Source: Paraburkholderia ultramafica
Lineage (GTDB): Bacteria > Pseudomonadota > Gammaproteobacteria > Burkholderiales > Burkholderiaceae
Assembly: GCF_902859915.1 (NCBI RefSeq)
Contig: NZ_CADIKK010000015.1
Location: 62,001 to 126,000, forward strand
Direction: 5' to 3'
DNA length: 64,000 nucleotides
Below, piece after piece: positions 6,586 to 15,263 of this stretch. Under the pieces are notes generated by a model. It worked only from the letters and a program-made list of their open reading frames with translations. It was not told where the DNA came from and ran no database searches. A program made the position numbers and the translations under genes. The stretch's first letter is position 1, and each line of letters opens with the position of its first letter.

Positions 6586-6637
6586 GGAGAGTCGCCCTGA
6601 CAGGGGATGCTGTCCAATCCCCCCAGGTGCGCTCTCC
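6586..6637 (+). other. Conserved stem-loop after peptide gene 4
   Basis: GGAGAG and CTCTCC arms with inner CCCTGACAGGG, as after copies 1 and 2; sequence closest to the copy 2 element. Confidence 0.5.
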
Positions 6638-6720
6638 ACCGCTTGCGCAACGAGCCGTGTGAGTAGTTAAAGCTGAAGCTGGTTAAGCAGTACCTGGCCG
6701 GCGATGCCCGGCAGCGGCGC

Positions 6721-7170
6721 TCAGACCGTCTTGATCAGCCCCAGTTGCGTGAGAGCGGTCACGCCGTCGTCGAGGCCAAGTTCTTCGACGATCTTGCCGT
6801 TTTTCAGACGCAGCACCGTCGTGCCCGTGAAGTGCATCTTGCGTCCCGTCTGCGCCGGCAGCGATCCTGCCAGAAAGTCGCTGAAAGCCGGCCCCGTGTG
6901 CGTGCCGCCGCCTTCCCACTGACCGACGACGTAGTCGCCTTCAGCGATGAGGCCGGTGACGCCCCAGAAATTGAGGTCTGGGAAAGCCGCGCGGAAATCG
7001 CTCATGAATGCCTTGATGTCTTCGCGGCCACGGCGCGGTTCATGCAGCGAATATTTGAGCAGCATGTCCGGCGCGGCGATCTCGTCGACGATACCGAGGT
7101 TGCACTTTTCACCCCAGAAGCTCGTGAACCAGCGGCCCACGATCGCCTTGTTGTCATCTTCCTTCGACAT
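6721..7170 (-). CDS. SnoaL-like / ester cyclase family protein (NTF2 fold)
   Basis: This 149-residue protein has the pattern of the SnoaL-like NTF2 fold: an opening helix (KAIVGRWFTSFWGEKCN), VDEIAAPDMLLKY, GREDIKAFMSDFRAAFPDL, then GDYVVGQWEGGGTHTG and a strand ending TTVLRLKNGKIVEELGLDD. Members include polyketide cyclases and many uncharacterised small-molecule enzymes, so no substrate can be given. The start is fixed by AAGGAG seven bases upstream of the ATG. It faces peptide copy 4 tail to tail and is divergent from the pyruvyl transferase gene, so it is probably a single-gene unit. Confidence 0.8.
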   Translation of the reverse strand: MSKEDDNKAIVGRWFTSFWGEKCNLGIVDEIAAPDMLLKYSLHEPRRGREDIKAFMSDFRAAFPDLNFWGVTGLIAEGDYVVGQWEGGGTHTGPAFSDFLAGSLPAQTGRKMHFTGTTVLRLKNGKIVEELGLDDGVTALTQLGLIKTV

Positions 7171-7627
7171 GTTCGACTCCTTGCTGAGCTTGATAAACGG
7201 CGAAACGGGATTGCTCCGCCCGGAGTGAACGTTATCGGCCGCGATGTCCCGCAGCTACCCGTTTCTTGCGGTGAAATTCGCGCAGTGTGTTTCGCAGTTC
7301 GAATCAGAAGCTGGGGCGATTTCCACAGCAAGAAACGGATTGGAAATTCGGATCTGACTGTCTATCGTTGTCACCAAAGTGGGAGTCACCTCACCGTACG
7401 TGCATGAGACGCAACGCTTGCACATGCCCGGCGTACAGCGTCTTCGGTGACACGAAGGATCGAGAGCAACCGAAATAATCATGAGAAGAGCATGCTCACG
7501 CCTACACAGGGAACACGGTTGCCCGAACCCAACCACGCTGGCGCGGACCAACCGCTCGCGCAAGGTACTATGACCAGCAAGGGGCGCGTGCTGCCCCTGA
7601 CATCAGAATCTGTGCAAGGTTTCACTC
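7171..7627. other. Divergent intergenic region with an 11-bp perfect inverted repeat
   Basis: No gene recognised. It must hold promoters for both flanking genes. CCGTTTCTTGC (7259-7269) and GCAAGAAACGG (7328-7338) are perfect inverted copies 58 bases apart, either the ends of a tiny inserted element or paired regulator half-sites. Confidence 0.5.
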
Positions 7628-8845
7628 ATGCCACGCGACGCAGCAACAGGCATTCGCACCGTCCTGTTTGGCGCATTCGATCGCCATAACTTCGGTGACC
7701 TCCTGTTCCCGCACGTGATTGCGCGCATGCTGCCACGTAACGATTGGCTGTTTGCCGGCCTGGTGAGACGAGACTTGCGCGCGCACGGCGGCCATCAGGT
7801 CAGCGCGATCGCTGAAGTTGCCAAATCCCTTCGCGAGCGCCCAGTGAATATCATTCATGTTGGAGGCGAACTCCTTACCTGTGATGCCTGGGAAGCAGCG
7901 GTCATGTTGTCACGGCGGGACCAGCTGCAAGAAGCCATTGCAGGCTTCGCTGACTGGAGGCAAGACAGGCTTGCATGGGCGCGCGACAAGTTTGGGGTAG
8001 CGGCATTAGCGCCCTATACTCTGGCACCGGAATCATTTCCCCAGGCGGCACACCTGTTCTACAACGCGGTCGGCGGCGTAGAGCTCAACGTACGTGATCC
8101 GGCGATGCGCGCCGAGGTAGTGGCGCACCTCAATGCGGCGGATGACGTCAGCGTGCGAGACACACAAACAAAGGCACTACTGGACGCATCGGGCATTGCG
8201 ACGCGGCTTGTTCCTGATCCCGCTGTCATGGTGGCGGAATTATTCGGCACAAAGATTCGTCGGCGTGCCGCGCATCGCGCGATCTCGCAGATTCTCAACG
8301 CTTTCCCTCAGCAATATATAGCCGTGCAGTTCAGTGCCGACTTCGGTGATGATGAAACGCTGTGTGAAATCGCTGCCCAGCTCGATCGGATTGTCATTTC
8401 AAGCGGCCTTGGCGTGGTGTTGTTCCGCGCCGGTGCAGCGCCCTGGCATGACGATCTGGTGTGCTACCGGCGTATCCTCGCGCGGATGCGTGCCCCGTCG
8501 GTGAAGATATTCACCTCGCTGAATATCTGGGATATCTGCGCTTTGATCGCGCATAGCCGCGTCTATTGCGGAAGCAGCCTGCACGGCAGGATCGTTGCGA
8601 TGGCATTCGCTCTTCCACGCGTCAATGTGCGCCATCCGGAACGGGCGACCCACCCTACGAAGCAGACTGCTTTCGCCGCGACATGGGAAGAAGCGGGGAC
8701 GCCGGCCACAGTCGAAGTGCGGGAAATCGCCGACGGAATTCGCGATGCGTTGACGGATGATCGAGCACGGCTTCAACGCACTGCTGAGAAGCTGGTCACT
8801 CGATTTCGCGACGGATTCGATCCGATTCGCGCGAAGTTGTGCTGA
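7628..8845 (+). CDS. Polysaccharide pyruvyl transferase family protein
   Basis: This 405-residue protein is of the CsaB/WcaK/AmsJ family, which transfers pyruvate from phosphoenolpyruvate as a ketal onto sugar residues of exopolysaccharides. Family traits are the opening VLFGAFDRHNFGDLLFPHVI (a variant of the N-FGD motif), IIHVGGELL, the SVRDTQT segment where the family has S-x-R-D-x-x-S, and the C-terminal box VYCGSSLHGRIVAMAF in place of the usual G-x-R-L-H. No other polysaccharide genes adjoin it, so it may act on a glycan made elsewhere or be an orphan. The small number of bases between start and ribosome-binding site makes the exact start uncertain; a GTGCAAGGTTTC-type weak site precedes it. 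Confidence 0.78.
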   Translation: MPRDAATGIRTVLFGAFDRHNFGDLLFPHVIARMLPRNDWLFAGLVRRDLRAHGGHQVSAIAEVAKSLRERPVNIIHVGGELLTCDAWEAAVMLSRRDQLQEAIAGFADWRQDRLAWARDKFGVAALAPYTLAPESFPQAAHLFYNAVGGVELNVRDPAMRAEVVAHLNAADDVSVRDTQTKALLDASGIATRLVPDPAVMVAELFGTKIRRRAAHRAISQILNAFPQQYIAVQFSADFGDDETLCEIAAQLDRIVISSGLGVVLFRAGAAPWHDDLVCYRRILARMRAPSVKIFTSLNIWDICALIAHSRVYCGSSLHGRIVAMAFALPRVNVRHPERATHPTKQTAFAATWEEAGTPATVEVREIADGIRDALTDDRARLQRTAEKLVTRFRDGFDPIRAKLC

Positions 8846-8913
8846 CGTGGGGTTGCGTTTGCGATCTTGCCACGGTCCCTTGCGTCAAGCGCTTTGAAGA
8901 TTCGCCAGAACGC

Positions 8914-9330
8914 TCAGGGGGTGTGCCCTTGCGGTGCCGGCGGCGGGAAGGCGGGCTTGTAGTTGGCAGGTGGCGTCGCGGGCGGCGCCGCAATCATCTG
9001 TCCATAGACCGGGACCCGGTGTCCGTGCGCGTACATGCACTGAATGTAGGCGGCGTCGTATTGGTACTGTGCGCCGTATCCTGAGTCGCCTGAATAACTG
9101 GGTCCGACCGCCGAACTGCTTACCGCCGCCGTGCTGGAGGCTTGCTGCGAGCTCACGCCGCCGAACTGGCCGAGCGCAAACTGGCGGCAGTTGTGGTCAT
9201 CACCGAGAAACTGGTCGAACGTCTTGTTACTGCCCGGGAGCACCATCACGCTGGGGCCCGACGGTATCGACGTACAGGCGCCTACAGCGAGCGCGGCCGC
9301 CATCAGGAGGGGAACGGAACGCGGCTTCAT
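8914..9330 (-). CDS. Small secreted lipoprotein
   Basis: A 138-residue protein with a lipoprotein signal peptide (lipobox AVGAC, Cys at about 19), so it should be anchored in the outer or inner membrane. The mature part reads SNKTFDQFLGDDHNCRQFAL, followed by a Ser/Gly/Tyr-rich region with the motif AAYIQCMYAHGHRVPVYG and a Pro-rich C-terminus. Two Cys (in HNCRQ and IQCMY) could form a disulfide. This D-x-x-C-R-x-x-A ... Y-x-x-C-M-x-x-x-G-x-x-V architecture is shared by glycine-zipper-like proteobacterial lipoproteins of unknown function. The gene lies 13 bases after the Gly/His-rich protein gene on the same strand and is probably co-transcribed with it. Confidence 0.8.
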   Translation of the reverse strand: MKPRSVPLLMAAALAVGACTSIPSGPSVMVLPGSNKTFDQFLGDDHNCRQFALGQFGGVSSQQASSTAAVSSSAVGPSYSGDSGYGAQYQYDAAYIQCMYAHGHRVPVYGQMIAAPPATPPANYKPAFPPPAPQGHTP

Positions 9331-9343
9331 CAGTATCTCCGCA

Positions 9344-9826
9344 TTACGGCGACGGCTGGGCCGGCACCGTTTGCCAGCCGCCCGGACAGTCCTTGATATA
9401 CGGATAATAGCCACTGGGCTGGTCGCAGCGGTACCACCACGCGTTCGCATTTGCACCGTCCGACCCATCGCCTTGCTCGATGTATTGCGCCGCGTATTGC
9501 GCCGCGGGCGCGTAGTAGCCGGGGTAGGAATCGGGGTATGGCCAGCCGTAGTATGGATATCCCCACCAGTATGGATACCCCCACCAGCCCCAGCCGCCGC
9601 CTACCACGAAGGTCACGTGCCCGTGGCCGTGCCCATGCCCATGCCCGTCGTGAAAACCGTCATGGTGAAAACCGTCATGGTGGAAGAAGCCATTCTGACC
9701 GTGAAAGCCGCCGCCGTGCATGCCACCACCGCCACCATGACCGCCGGCCAGCGTCGGACCGCTGGCAGCCAACGCCGCCCCTGCCACTAGTGTCAAGGCA
9801 ATCTTGCAAAGCCTGCGCCCATTCAT
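9344..9826 (-). CDS. Secreted Gly/His/Tyr-rich protein
   Basis: This 160-residue protein has a clear signal peptide, then a low-complexity stretch of Gly and His (about residues 28-70, including FHHDG repeats and a GHGHGHGH tract), a Trp/Tyr/Pro-rich segment, and a conserved tail WWYRCDQPSGYYPYIKDCPG, then GWQTVPAQP. The tail, with two Cys, is typical of a family of periplasmic proteobacterial proteins that share W-Y-x-C-x-x-P-x-x-Y-Y-P-Y-V-x-x-C-x-x-x-W. The His tract could bind metal ions such as Ni or Zn. It probably forms an operon with the lipoprotein gene downstream. Function is unknown. Confidence 0.8.
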   Translation of the reverse strand: MNGRRLCKIALTLVAGAALAASGPTLAGGHGGGGGMHGGGFHGQNGFFHHDGFHHDGFHDGHGHGHGHGHVTFVVGGGWGWWGYPYWWGYPYYGWPYPDSYPGYYAPAAQYAAQYIEQGDGSDGANANAWWYRCDQPSGYYPYIKDCPGGWQTVPAQPSP

Positions 9827-10245
9827 GATGTGCCCCCCGCCTTACCGCCTGCCGGCCGGGTCACTCGGGACCCGCGCCGGACCGTCCCCTTGTATCGTTT
9901 AGCTTGTTTAGATACCTCGTGCACGTATCTCCGCTTCTATTGAATACCAGATTGACGCATCCGGCACTGGCCATGTAGCCCCTGAAAATGAGGCGTTACC
10001 GCTATTACAGGCAAGACACCCGGCCGCGCCCGCTGGTCCGAGGGGGCTCCGCAACCCTGTAAACGAAACGGCTGACAGGCCGGATTTATTCCATCAACAG
10101 TCCCCGGAACAGTCCCCGGCTTTCCATCATGCTTTCATGAAATATCAGCGGATGAAGGAGCATCTCGAATGATCCTTCCGGATTGCCTGTTTCCGGCCGA
10201 CAACGCTCCCCAAGCGCGGCAGTGCGACTGCCCGTTATCAACTAC
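9827..10245. other. Intergenic region with repeated GATAC half-sites
   Basis: No gene recognised. Upstream of the secreted protein gene there is AGATAC-N9-GTATCT (9910-9930) next to another GTATC (9892 onward), which could be a regulator site. Further right lies a short tandem repeat. The left part must contain the promoter of the 9826 gene. Confidence 0.45.
10096..10119. repeat. Perfect 12-bp tandem repeat
   Basis: AACAGTCCCCGG occurs twice in direct succession. No function evident. Confidence 0.8.
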
Positions 10246-11183
10246 CTACATGAACTCGCCCACGCCACCTCCCAGATCGCGCGCTATGAAGTCAACAAAA
10301 GCACGGATGCGATTAGACATCTGGTGTCGCTGCGAATAGACCGCGAAGATATCGGCGTTCGGCGTATCGTGATCGGGCAGCACCGGCACCAGGGATCCAT
10401 CGGCAAGATACGGTTTGATGTCCCACTCGGCCCGCATCAAAATCCCGTGCCCCTCGAGCGCCCACTTCACGGCGATCTCGCCGTCGTTCGTGGTCAAGCT
10501 GCCGTTTATCCGCACGGCCTCGGTTTTGCGGGAAGCGCCTCGCCCTGACGTCAACCGCCAGACGCCGTACGCCTCGTCGCCTTGCCTGATGCCGATACAG
10601 TTGTGCCGGGTCAGATCGTGCGCCGTGACTGGCAGTCCCCGCGACGCGATATAGGAAGAGGCGCCGCACACAGCACCCGACGATTCGGTGCAAGACGACG
10701 TGCGACGACGCGCGTGTCCGGCGGCTCGCCGAACCTGATACACACATCGAACGCGTCGTCTGTCAAAGGCGGCGGGGTGACAGACAACTGAAGCTGCACA
10801 GACACCTGCGGGTATTTCGACACGAAACGCGAAATTGCCGGCGCGACGTGGCTGCGGCCGAAGCCGAGCGTTGCGTTGACGCGCAGCAGCCCCTTCGGGG
10901 TTTGTTTCGCGCTTCCGAGCAGTTCGGCCAACTCGTCGATCTCATCGAGGATCCGGCGCGCGTGTTCGAGGTATAGCTCGCCCTCCGGCGTGAGCATCAT
11001 CCGCCGCGTCGTCCGGTTGACGAGCGGAACAGCGGCACGACTTTCCATCTGAGCCAGATGCTTGCTGACGGCTGCCGCCGTTAGCCCTAATTCGCGCGCC
11101 GCGGCGCTCAGGCTGCCGGACGCGGCGAGCGTCGAAAAGAAACTTAAATCAGACGGTTCGACAGTTTCCTGCATGGCCTTCAC
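10246..11183 (-). pseudogene. LysR-family regulator, frameshifted (tartrate locus)
   Basis: From 11183 to about 10660 the frame encodes a normal LysR N-terminus: HTH with AAARELGLTAAAVSKHLAQM, then RRMMLTPEGELYLEHARRIL and the start of the effector domain up to RRVLCAAP. It then shifts: the continuation SYIASRGLPVTAHDLTRHNC and the rest of the domain to 10246 lie in another frame. The break is at CCTCTTCCTATA on the coding strand (10655-10662 on the plus strand), where two extra bases of a CT repeat or one lost base would explain it. Without the shift the protein would be about 312 residues, the normal family length. It is divergent from the tartrate dehydrogenase gene, the usual place for a TtuA-type activator. 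Confidence 0.8.
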
Positions 11184-11283
11184 TTGTGAATGAAAGTTAA
11201 GGATGCTTTGAGTTTAGCACCGGTTTTTGCGTGCGGAGATCGGTAAAGTTCGCTCATACCCCCAACACCTGAAGGACGGAGAC

Positions 11284-12378
11284 ATGATCACCTATCGCAT
11301 CGCAACCATCCCCGGCGACGGGATCGGCAAGGAAGTGGTTCCGGCCGGCCAGCAAGTGCTCGAAGCGCTCGCGAAAGCAAGCAAGTCGTTTGCGTTCGAA
11401 TTCGAAAACTTCGACTGGGGTGGCGACTATTACCGCAAACATGGCGTCATGATGCCCGCGGACGGCCTCGACGCCATTCGCGGCAAGGACGCGATCCTGT
11501 TCGGCTCGGCCGGCGACCCGGACATTCCCGATCACATTACGCTGTGGGGTCTGCGCCTGAAGATCTGCCAGGGATTTGATCAATACGCGAACGTCCGGCC
11601 GACCCGCATTCTGCCGGGCATCGATGCACCGCTGAAGCGCTGCAAACCGGAAGACCTGAACTGGGTCATCGTCCGTGAAAATTCAGAAGGCGAATATTCG
11701 GGCGTGGGCGGCCGGGTTCACCAGGGGCATCCGATCGAAGCGGCAACGGACGTGTCGATCCTGACCCGCGCCGGCGTCGAGCGGATCATGCGCTTCGCGT
11801 TCCGCCTCGCTCAATCCCGTCCGCGCAAGCTGCTGACGGTGATCACCAAGAGCAACGCTCAACGTCATGCGATGGTGATGTGGGACGAGATCGCCGTCGA
11901 AATCTCGAAGGAATTCCCGGACGTCAAATGGGACAAGGAACTGGTTGATGCGTCGACCGCACGCATGATCAACCGTCCTGCGACGCTTGACACGATTGTT
12001 GCGACCAACCTGCACGCGGATATTCTCAGCGATCTGGCCGCCGCTCTCGCGGGTAGCCTCGGCATCGCGCCGACGGGCAACATCGATCCGGAACGGCGCT
12101 TTCCGTCCATGTTCGAGCCGATCCACGGTTCCGCGTTCGACATCATGGGCAAGGGTCTCGCCAACCCGGTCGGCACCTTCTGGTCAGTCGTCATGCTGCT
12201 CGAGCATCTCGGCGAATTCGACGCCGCCACGCGTGTCATGCAGGCAGTCGAAGCGGTCACCGCCGACACGTCGCTGCACACGCGTGATCTCGGCGGTACG
12301 GCAACGACGGCACAGGTGACGGCCGCTGTTTGTGCGCTGCTGGAAAAATCTGCGGTTCCTGCCGCGAACGCTGCATAA
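11284..12378 (+). CDS. Tartrate dehydrogenase/decarboxylase (TtuC/YeaU type)
   Basis: This 364-residue protein belongs to the isocitrate/isopropylmalate dehydrogenase superfamily. TIPGDGIGKEVVPAG opens the fold, WVIVRENSEGEYSGVGGR is the substrate-loop signature of the tartrate dehydrogenase branch, KSNAQRHAMVMWDE carries the catalytic Lys region, and ATNLHADILSDLAAALAGSLG then PTGNIDPER supply metal-binding Asp residues and the NAD pocket. It oxidises tartrate, and usually D-malate, with NAD and a divalent metal. The ATG at 11284 follows a GGAG site; an upstream in-frame start lacks one. It sits between a frameshifted LysR gene and a truncated MFS gene, so regulation and uptake appear lost while the enzyme is intact. 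Confidence 0.88.
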   Translation: MITYRIATIPGDGIGKEVVPAGQQVLEALAKASKSFAFEFENFDWGGDYYRKHGVMMPADGLDAIRGKDAILFGSAGDPDIPDHITLWGLRLKICQGFDQYANVRPTRILPGIDAPLKRCKPEDLNWVIVRENSEGEYSGVGGRVHQGHPIEAATDVSILTRAGVERIMRFAFRLAQSRPRKLLTVITKSNAQRHAMVMWDEIAVEISKEFPDVKWDKELVDASTARMINRPATLDTIVATNLHADILSDLAAALAGSLGIAPTGNIDPERRFPSMFEPIHGSAFDIMGKGLANPVGTFWSVVMLLEHLGEFDAATRVMQAVEAVTADTSLHTRDLGGTATTAQVTAAVCALLEKSAVPAANAA

Positions 12379-12549
12379 GCACAAAGACGTCCGTGCAACG
12401 CTGGACATTGATCTGCTGGAAAACAACCGCACGGAAACGTTGAAGCCGAATGATCCAAGCTTGCCGGACACTGAAACCCATCTGATCGCGACACCTCAGC
12501 TCGTTCTCGAAGCCGCTGCAACGCAGTCACGGGCGGCGGGTGTCGACGC

Positions 12550-12976
12550 CTGCCTGTGGGCCAGGCATTCGGATCGCACCGAAGAGCGCACGTGGCATGT
12601 GGTGATTCCGTGTGTCGTCGCATGCCTGGGCTTCGTGTTCGTTGGCCAGGCCACCACGGCGTTGATGGTCATCCTCGCATTGGTCATTGTGAACATCGGC
12701 ATCAGCGCCGCGAAAGCGCCGCTGTGGGCGATGCCGAGCATGTTTCTTTCCGGCGCCGGCGCGGCGGCTGGCATCGCGATGATCAACTCGGTTGGCAACC
12801 TCGGTGGCTTCGTCGGCCCCTTTGCGATCGGTTGGCTGAAGAACGTGACCGGGAGTTATTCCGCCGGGCTGTATGTGGTTGGCGCGACGTTGGCGGTATC
12901 CGCGGTCGTGACGCTGATGCTGAGCCGGCAGGCACAGCAAACGCACGCGCCAGCTGGGGAGCGGCACGGTCACTGA
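12550..12976 (+). pseudogene. 3' fragment of an MFS tartrate/organic-acid transporter
   Basis: Between the tartrate dehydrogenase stop and 12976 there is only the last third of an MFS permease of the anion:cation symporter type. It begins around ACLWARHSDRTEERTWHVVI, the family's cytoplasmic loop motif after helix 8, and continues through four membrane helices (SAAKAPLWAMPSMFLSGAGA, then GNLGGFVGPFAIGWLKNVTG). The first eight helices are missing and there is no start codon with a ribosome-binding site. The 170 bases before the homologous part are not recognisable coding sequence. TtuB-type transporters normally sit at this position next to ttuC, so this is a deletion remnant. Confidence 0.72.
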
Positions 12977-13239
12977 ATGTGCCGACGGTCCGGGATCGAA
13001 GCGGACGGCGGATGGATTCAGTCTGGCATTGGCCCGCCGCCAATGCCCCGGCCGATGTCGCCAGTACCGGGCTGCGAGAGACTTCATCGAAACACGATCA
13101 TTGGACGCGACACCGATAACCCTATCTTCATGGAATCCGACATTTGCGTTAATGTCGTTACACTTGACGGATTGAACGCAATGGGTCCAGACCAGGTGTG
13201 CTTTGGTTCGGCATTTGGTTTTTGAAAAAGGAGATGTCC

Positions 13240-14136
13240 GTGGCAAATGACAAGATGATGGCGCAGGTTGGTGAACAGCAGGGCTTTTTCGCGGCCTTGG
13301 ACCAGAGCGGCGGATCGACCCCCGGCGCCCTGCGACTCTACGGCATTCCGGACAGCGCCTACAGCGATGACGCCGGGATGTTCAAGCTGATACACGAAAT
13401 GCGGGTGCGCATCATCACCGCGCCCGCCTTTACCGGGGACAAGGTCATCGGAGCCATTCTGTTCGAAGCCACCATGGACGGACAGGCACAGGGAAAACCG
13501 GTTCCGGCTTTCCTGTGGGAGGACCGTGGCGTCGTGCCGTTCCTGAAGGTCGATAAAGGGTTGGAAGCCGAAGCCGACGGCGTGCAACTGATGAAGCCGA
13601 TACCCGGGTTGGACGAACTGCTCGAGCGGGCAACGAAGCTCGGTATCTTCGGCACCAAGATGCGTTCGGTCATCAACCTGAATTCGCCAAATGGTATCGC
13701 TGCCATCGTGAAGCAACAGTTCGCACTGGCTGCGCAGATCGAGGCGCACGGCCTCATGCCGATACTGGAACCCGAGGTGTCGATCAAGAGTCCGGACAAG
13801 GCGGGCGCTGAAGCGACCCTGCGCGCGGAACTGGCCAAAGGTCTCGATGCGTTGCCGCAGAGCAGCCGCGTGATGCTCAAGCTGACCATCCCCGAGGTAG
13901 CGGACTTTTATCGTCCATTGATCGAGCACCCGCGGGTCGCGCGGGTCGTCGCGCTTTCCGGCGGCTACACGCGAGCCGATGCGTGCAAACGGCTCGCTGC
14001 CAATCACGGCATGATCGCCAGCTTCTCAAGGGCTTTGATCAACGAACTCAAGAAGTCGATGAGCGACAGTGAGTTCAACGCGGCGCTGGAAAGCGCCGTC
14101 GACGAGATCTATCAGGCCTCCGTCGTGAAGGTTTGA
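13240..14136 (+). CDS. fda: Fructose-bisphosphate aldolase, class I (bacterial FdaB type)
   Basis: The protein of about 298 residues matches class I bacterial aldolases: FFAALDQSGGSTPGALRLYG, GAILFEATMD, GVVPFLKVDKGLEAEADGVQ, FGTKMRSVIN, PILEPEVSI, MLKLTIPEVADFY (the Lys here is the likely Schiff-base residue) and ALSGGYTRADAC. It splits fructose 1,6-bisphosphate without a metal. The AAGGAG site ends directly before an ATG at 13234, too close to serve it, but lies six bases before GTG at 13240, so I prefer the GTG start; ATG 13234 would add two residues. It is a single gene, tail to tail with the PAP2 phosphatase, with a strong palindrome between. Confidence 0.9.
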   Translation: MANDKMMAQVGEQQGFFAALDQSGGSTPGALRLYGIPDSAYSDDAGMFKLIHEMRVRIITAPAFTGDKVIGAILFEATMDGQAQGKPVPAFLWEDRGVVPFLKVDKGLEAEADGVQLMKPIPGLDELLERATKLGIFGTKMRSVINLNSPNGIAAIVKQQFALAAQIEAHGLMPILEPEVSIKSPDKAGAEATLRAELAKGLDALPQSSRVMLKLTIPEVADFYRPLIEHPRVARVVALSGGYTRADACKRLAANHGMIASFSRALINELKKSMSDSEFNAALESAVDEIYQASVVKV

Positions 14137-14205
14137 ACAACTTTCGGGGGGGGGGGAGGGCCTGACGGATAAGGGGCCCGTCGGTCGCCGTGTATCAACA
14201 CCTTA

Positions 14206-14233
14206 CTTTGCCCGGCCTTAAGGCCGGGCAAAG
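14206..14233. terminator. Perfect 28-bp palindrome between convergent genes
   Basis: CTTTGCCCGGCCTT/AAGGCCGGGCAAAG, 14-base arms with no spacer. It lies between the convergent aldolase and PAP2 genes and probably ends transcription from the left; there is no long T-run, so termination efficiency is uncertain. Confidence 0.6.
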
Positions 14234-14383
14234 CTCGCATTCCGTGTTTGCGATCGAGAGGGAGAAAACCAAGCGGCCTTCAGTATCCCGTTGTTTAATT
14301 CTTCGAGAAGGGACATTGCGTGTCGTTGCGCACACGCGTGGTCGAGCGACTGCCACATCGCTCCCGGAGAAACCTTCGCGTGT

Positions 14384-15079
14384 TTATAACGCCTTCAAAC
14401 CCACCCTGAAGAGCAGTAATAGTTCATCGAACTGGGTGACCAGTTGAAAAGACAAAAGAAACGCCAGCATATAGGCAGGCCCTGGATGACCGTTCATCCA
14501 TCGCAGGATCGGTCCTGCCAGACGTGTTCTGACAAAATTGCGCGTCGCGATACACGTGATGGCTACGCCAATGGCCGCGCCCGCAAGAACATCAGTCGGA
14601 TAGTGCAAACCAAGGTACACGCGCGGCAAGCATATGAAGATGCCCGTGTACAACAGCGCAAGCGCGCCGACACGTCGTGAGATAAGAAAGATGCCCGTCG
14701 CAACCGACATCCATAGCATCGCATGATCGCTTGGAAAGGAACTCCACGTACGCACAACGGCATCCTGGAGGCCGACCGAGGGAAAGCTCAGGTGCAGTTC
14801 CGGGTTGTAGAGCGGCCGCTCGCGAAACGGCAGGCAACATGCGAGTAGCCTGCCGCTCGCAAGCGATAGAAGACCACTTGCGACCGTCGCGATGATCATC
14901 TCACGCTTCCATTCACCACGCGGACCCGGTTCGAACCACATCCACCACAACACCGGTATGAGGACGAGGCCTTTGAAGATGACCTGGCCCGCTATCACCC
15001 TTATCGCGTGATTCATTGCCGCCGAGCGGAAAGCATTGTGCGTAAGGAAGATCTGGACTGCTGTATCGAAACTGTTCAT
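14384..15079 (-). CDS. PAP2-family membrane phosphatase
   Basis: This 231-residue integral membrane protein carries the type 2 phosphatidic acid phosphatase signature. A basic/Arg-Pro motif is present in CCLPFRERP (about 82-89), the second motif is SSFPSDHAM (about 113-121, with the usual PSGH as PSDH), and the third is PRVYLGLHYPTDV (about 142-154), containing the catalytic His and Asp. Several hydrophobic segments flank these. Such enzymes dephosphorylate undecaprenyl pyrophosphate, lipid A or phospholipid at the periplasmic face; which of these is unknown. The ATG at 15079 was chosen because upstream codons in the open frame do not resemble the family. Confidence 0.85.
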   Translation of the reverse strand: MNSFDTAVQIFLTHNAFRSAAMNHAIRVIAGQVIFKGLVLIPVLWWMWFEPGPRGEWKREMIIATVASGLLSLASGRLLACCLPFRERPLYNPELHLSFPSVGLQDAVVRTWSSFPSDHAMLWMSVATGIFLISRRVGALALLYTGIFICLPRVYLGLHYPTDVLAGAAIGVAITCIATRNFVRTRLAGPILRWMNGHPGPAYMLAFLLSFQLVTQFDELLLLFRVGLKAL

Positions 15080-15263
15080 TGCGGCCCTGATCACTTTTTT
15101 CTCCGTGCGCGGATTGTAGAGGGCGGAGGGATTCAGATTCGCAACGAAGTGTGTCCGAACGTAACGGGTTGCGCACCGACATTCGATCAGTTTTGCCCAT
15201 TGGTGTTCGCGTGTTCTCCGGGTTGTGACGGGAAGCGCTTGTCTTCGGGAGGCCGGCCCGGCC

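Larger units (their letters stand above)
5944..6595 (+). repeat. Large direct duplication, right copy
   Basis: Counterpart of 4084-4735 at an offset of 1860 bases. Its 3' flank after the gene matches the flank of copy 2 better than that of copy 1 (for example AAGTAGAGAGGAGAGTC), so this copy is a mosaic. Confidence 0.85.

Noticed and set aside
13234..13239. ATG start for the aldolase at 13234
   Set aside because: The AAGGAG site ends directly at this ATG; the GTG six bases on has correct spacing. I keep it as an alternative.
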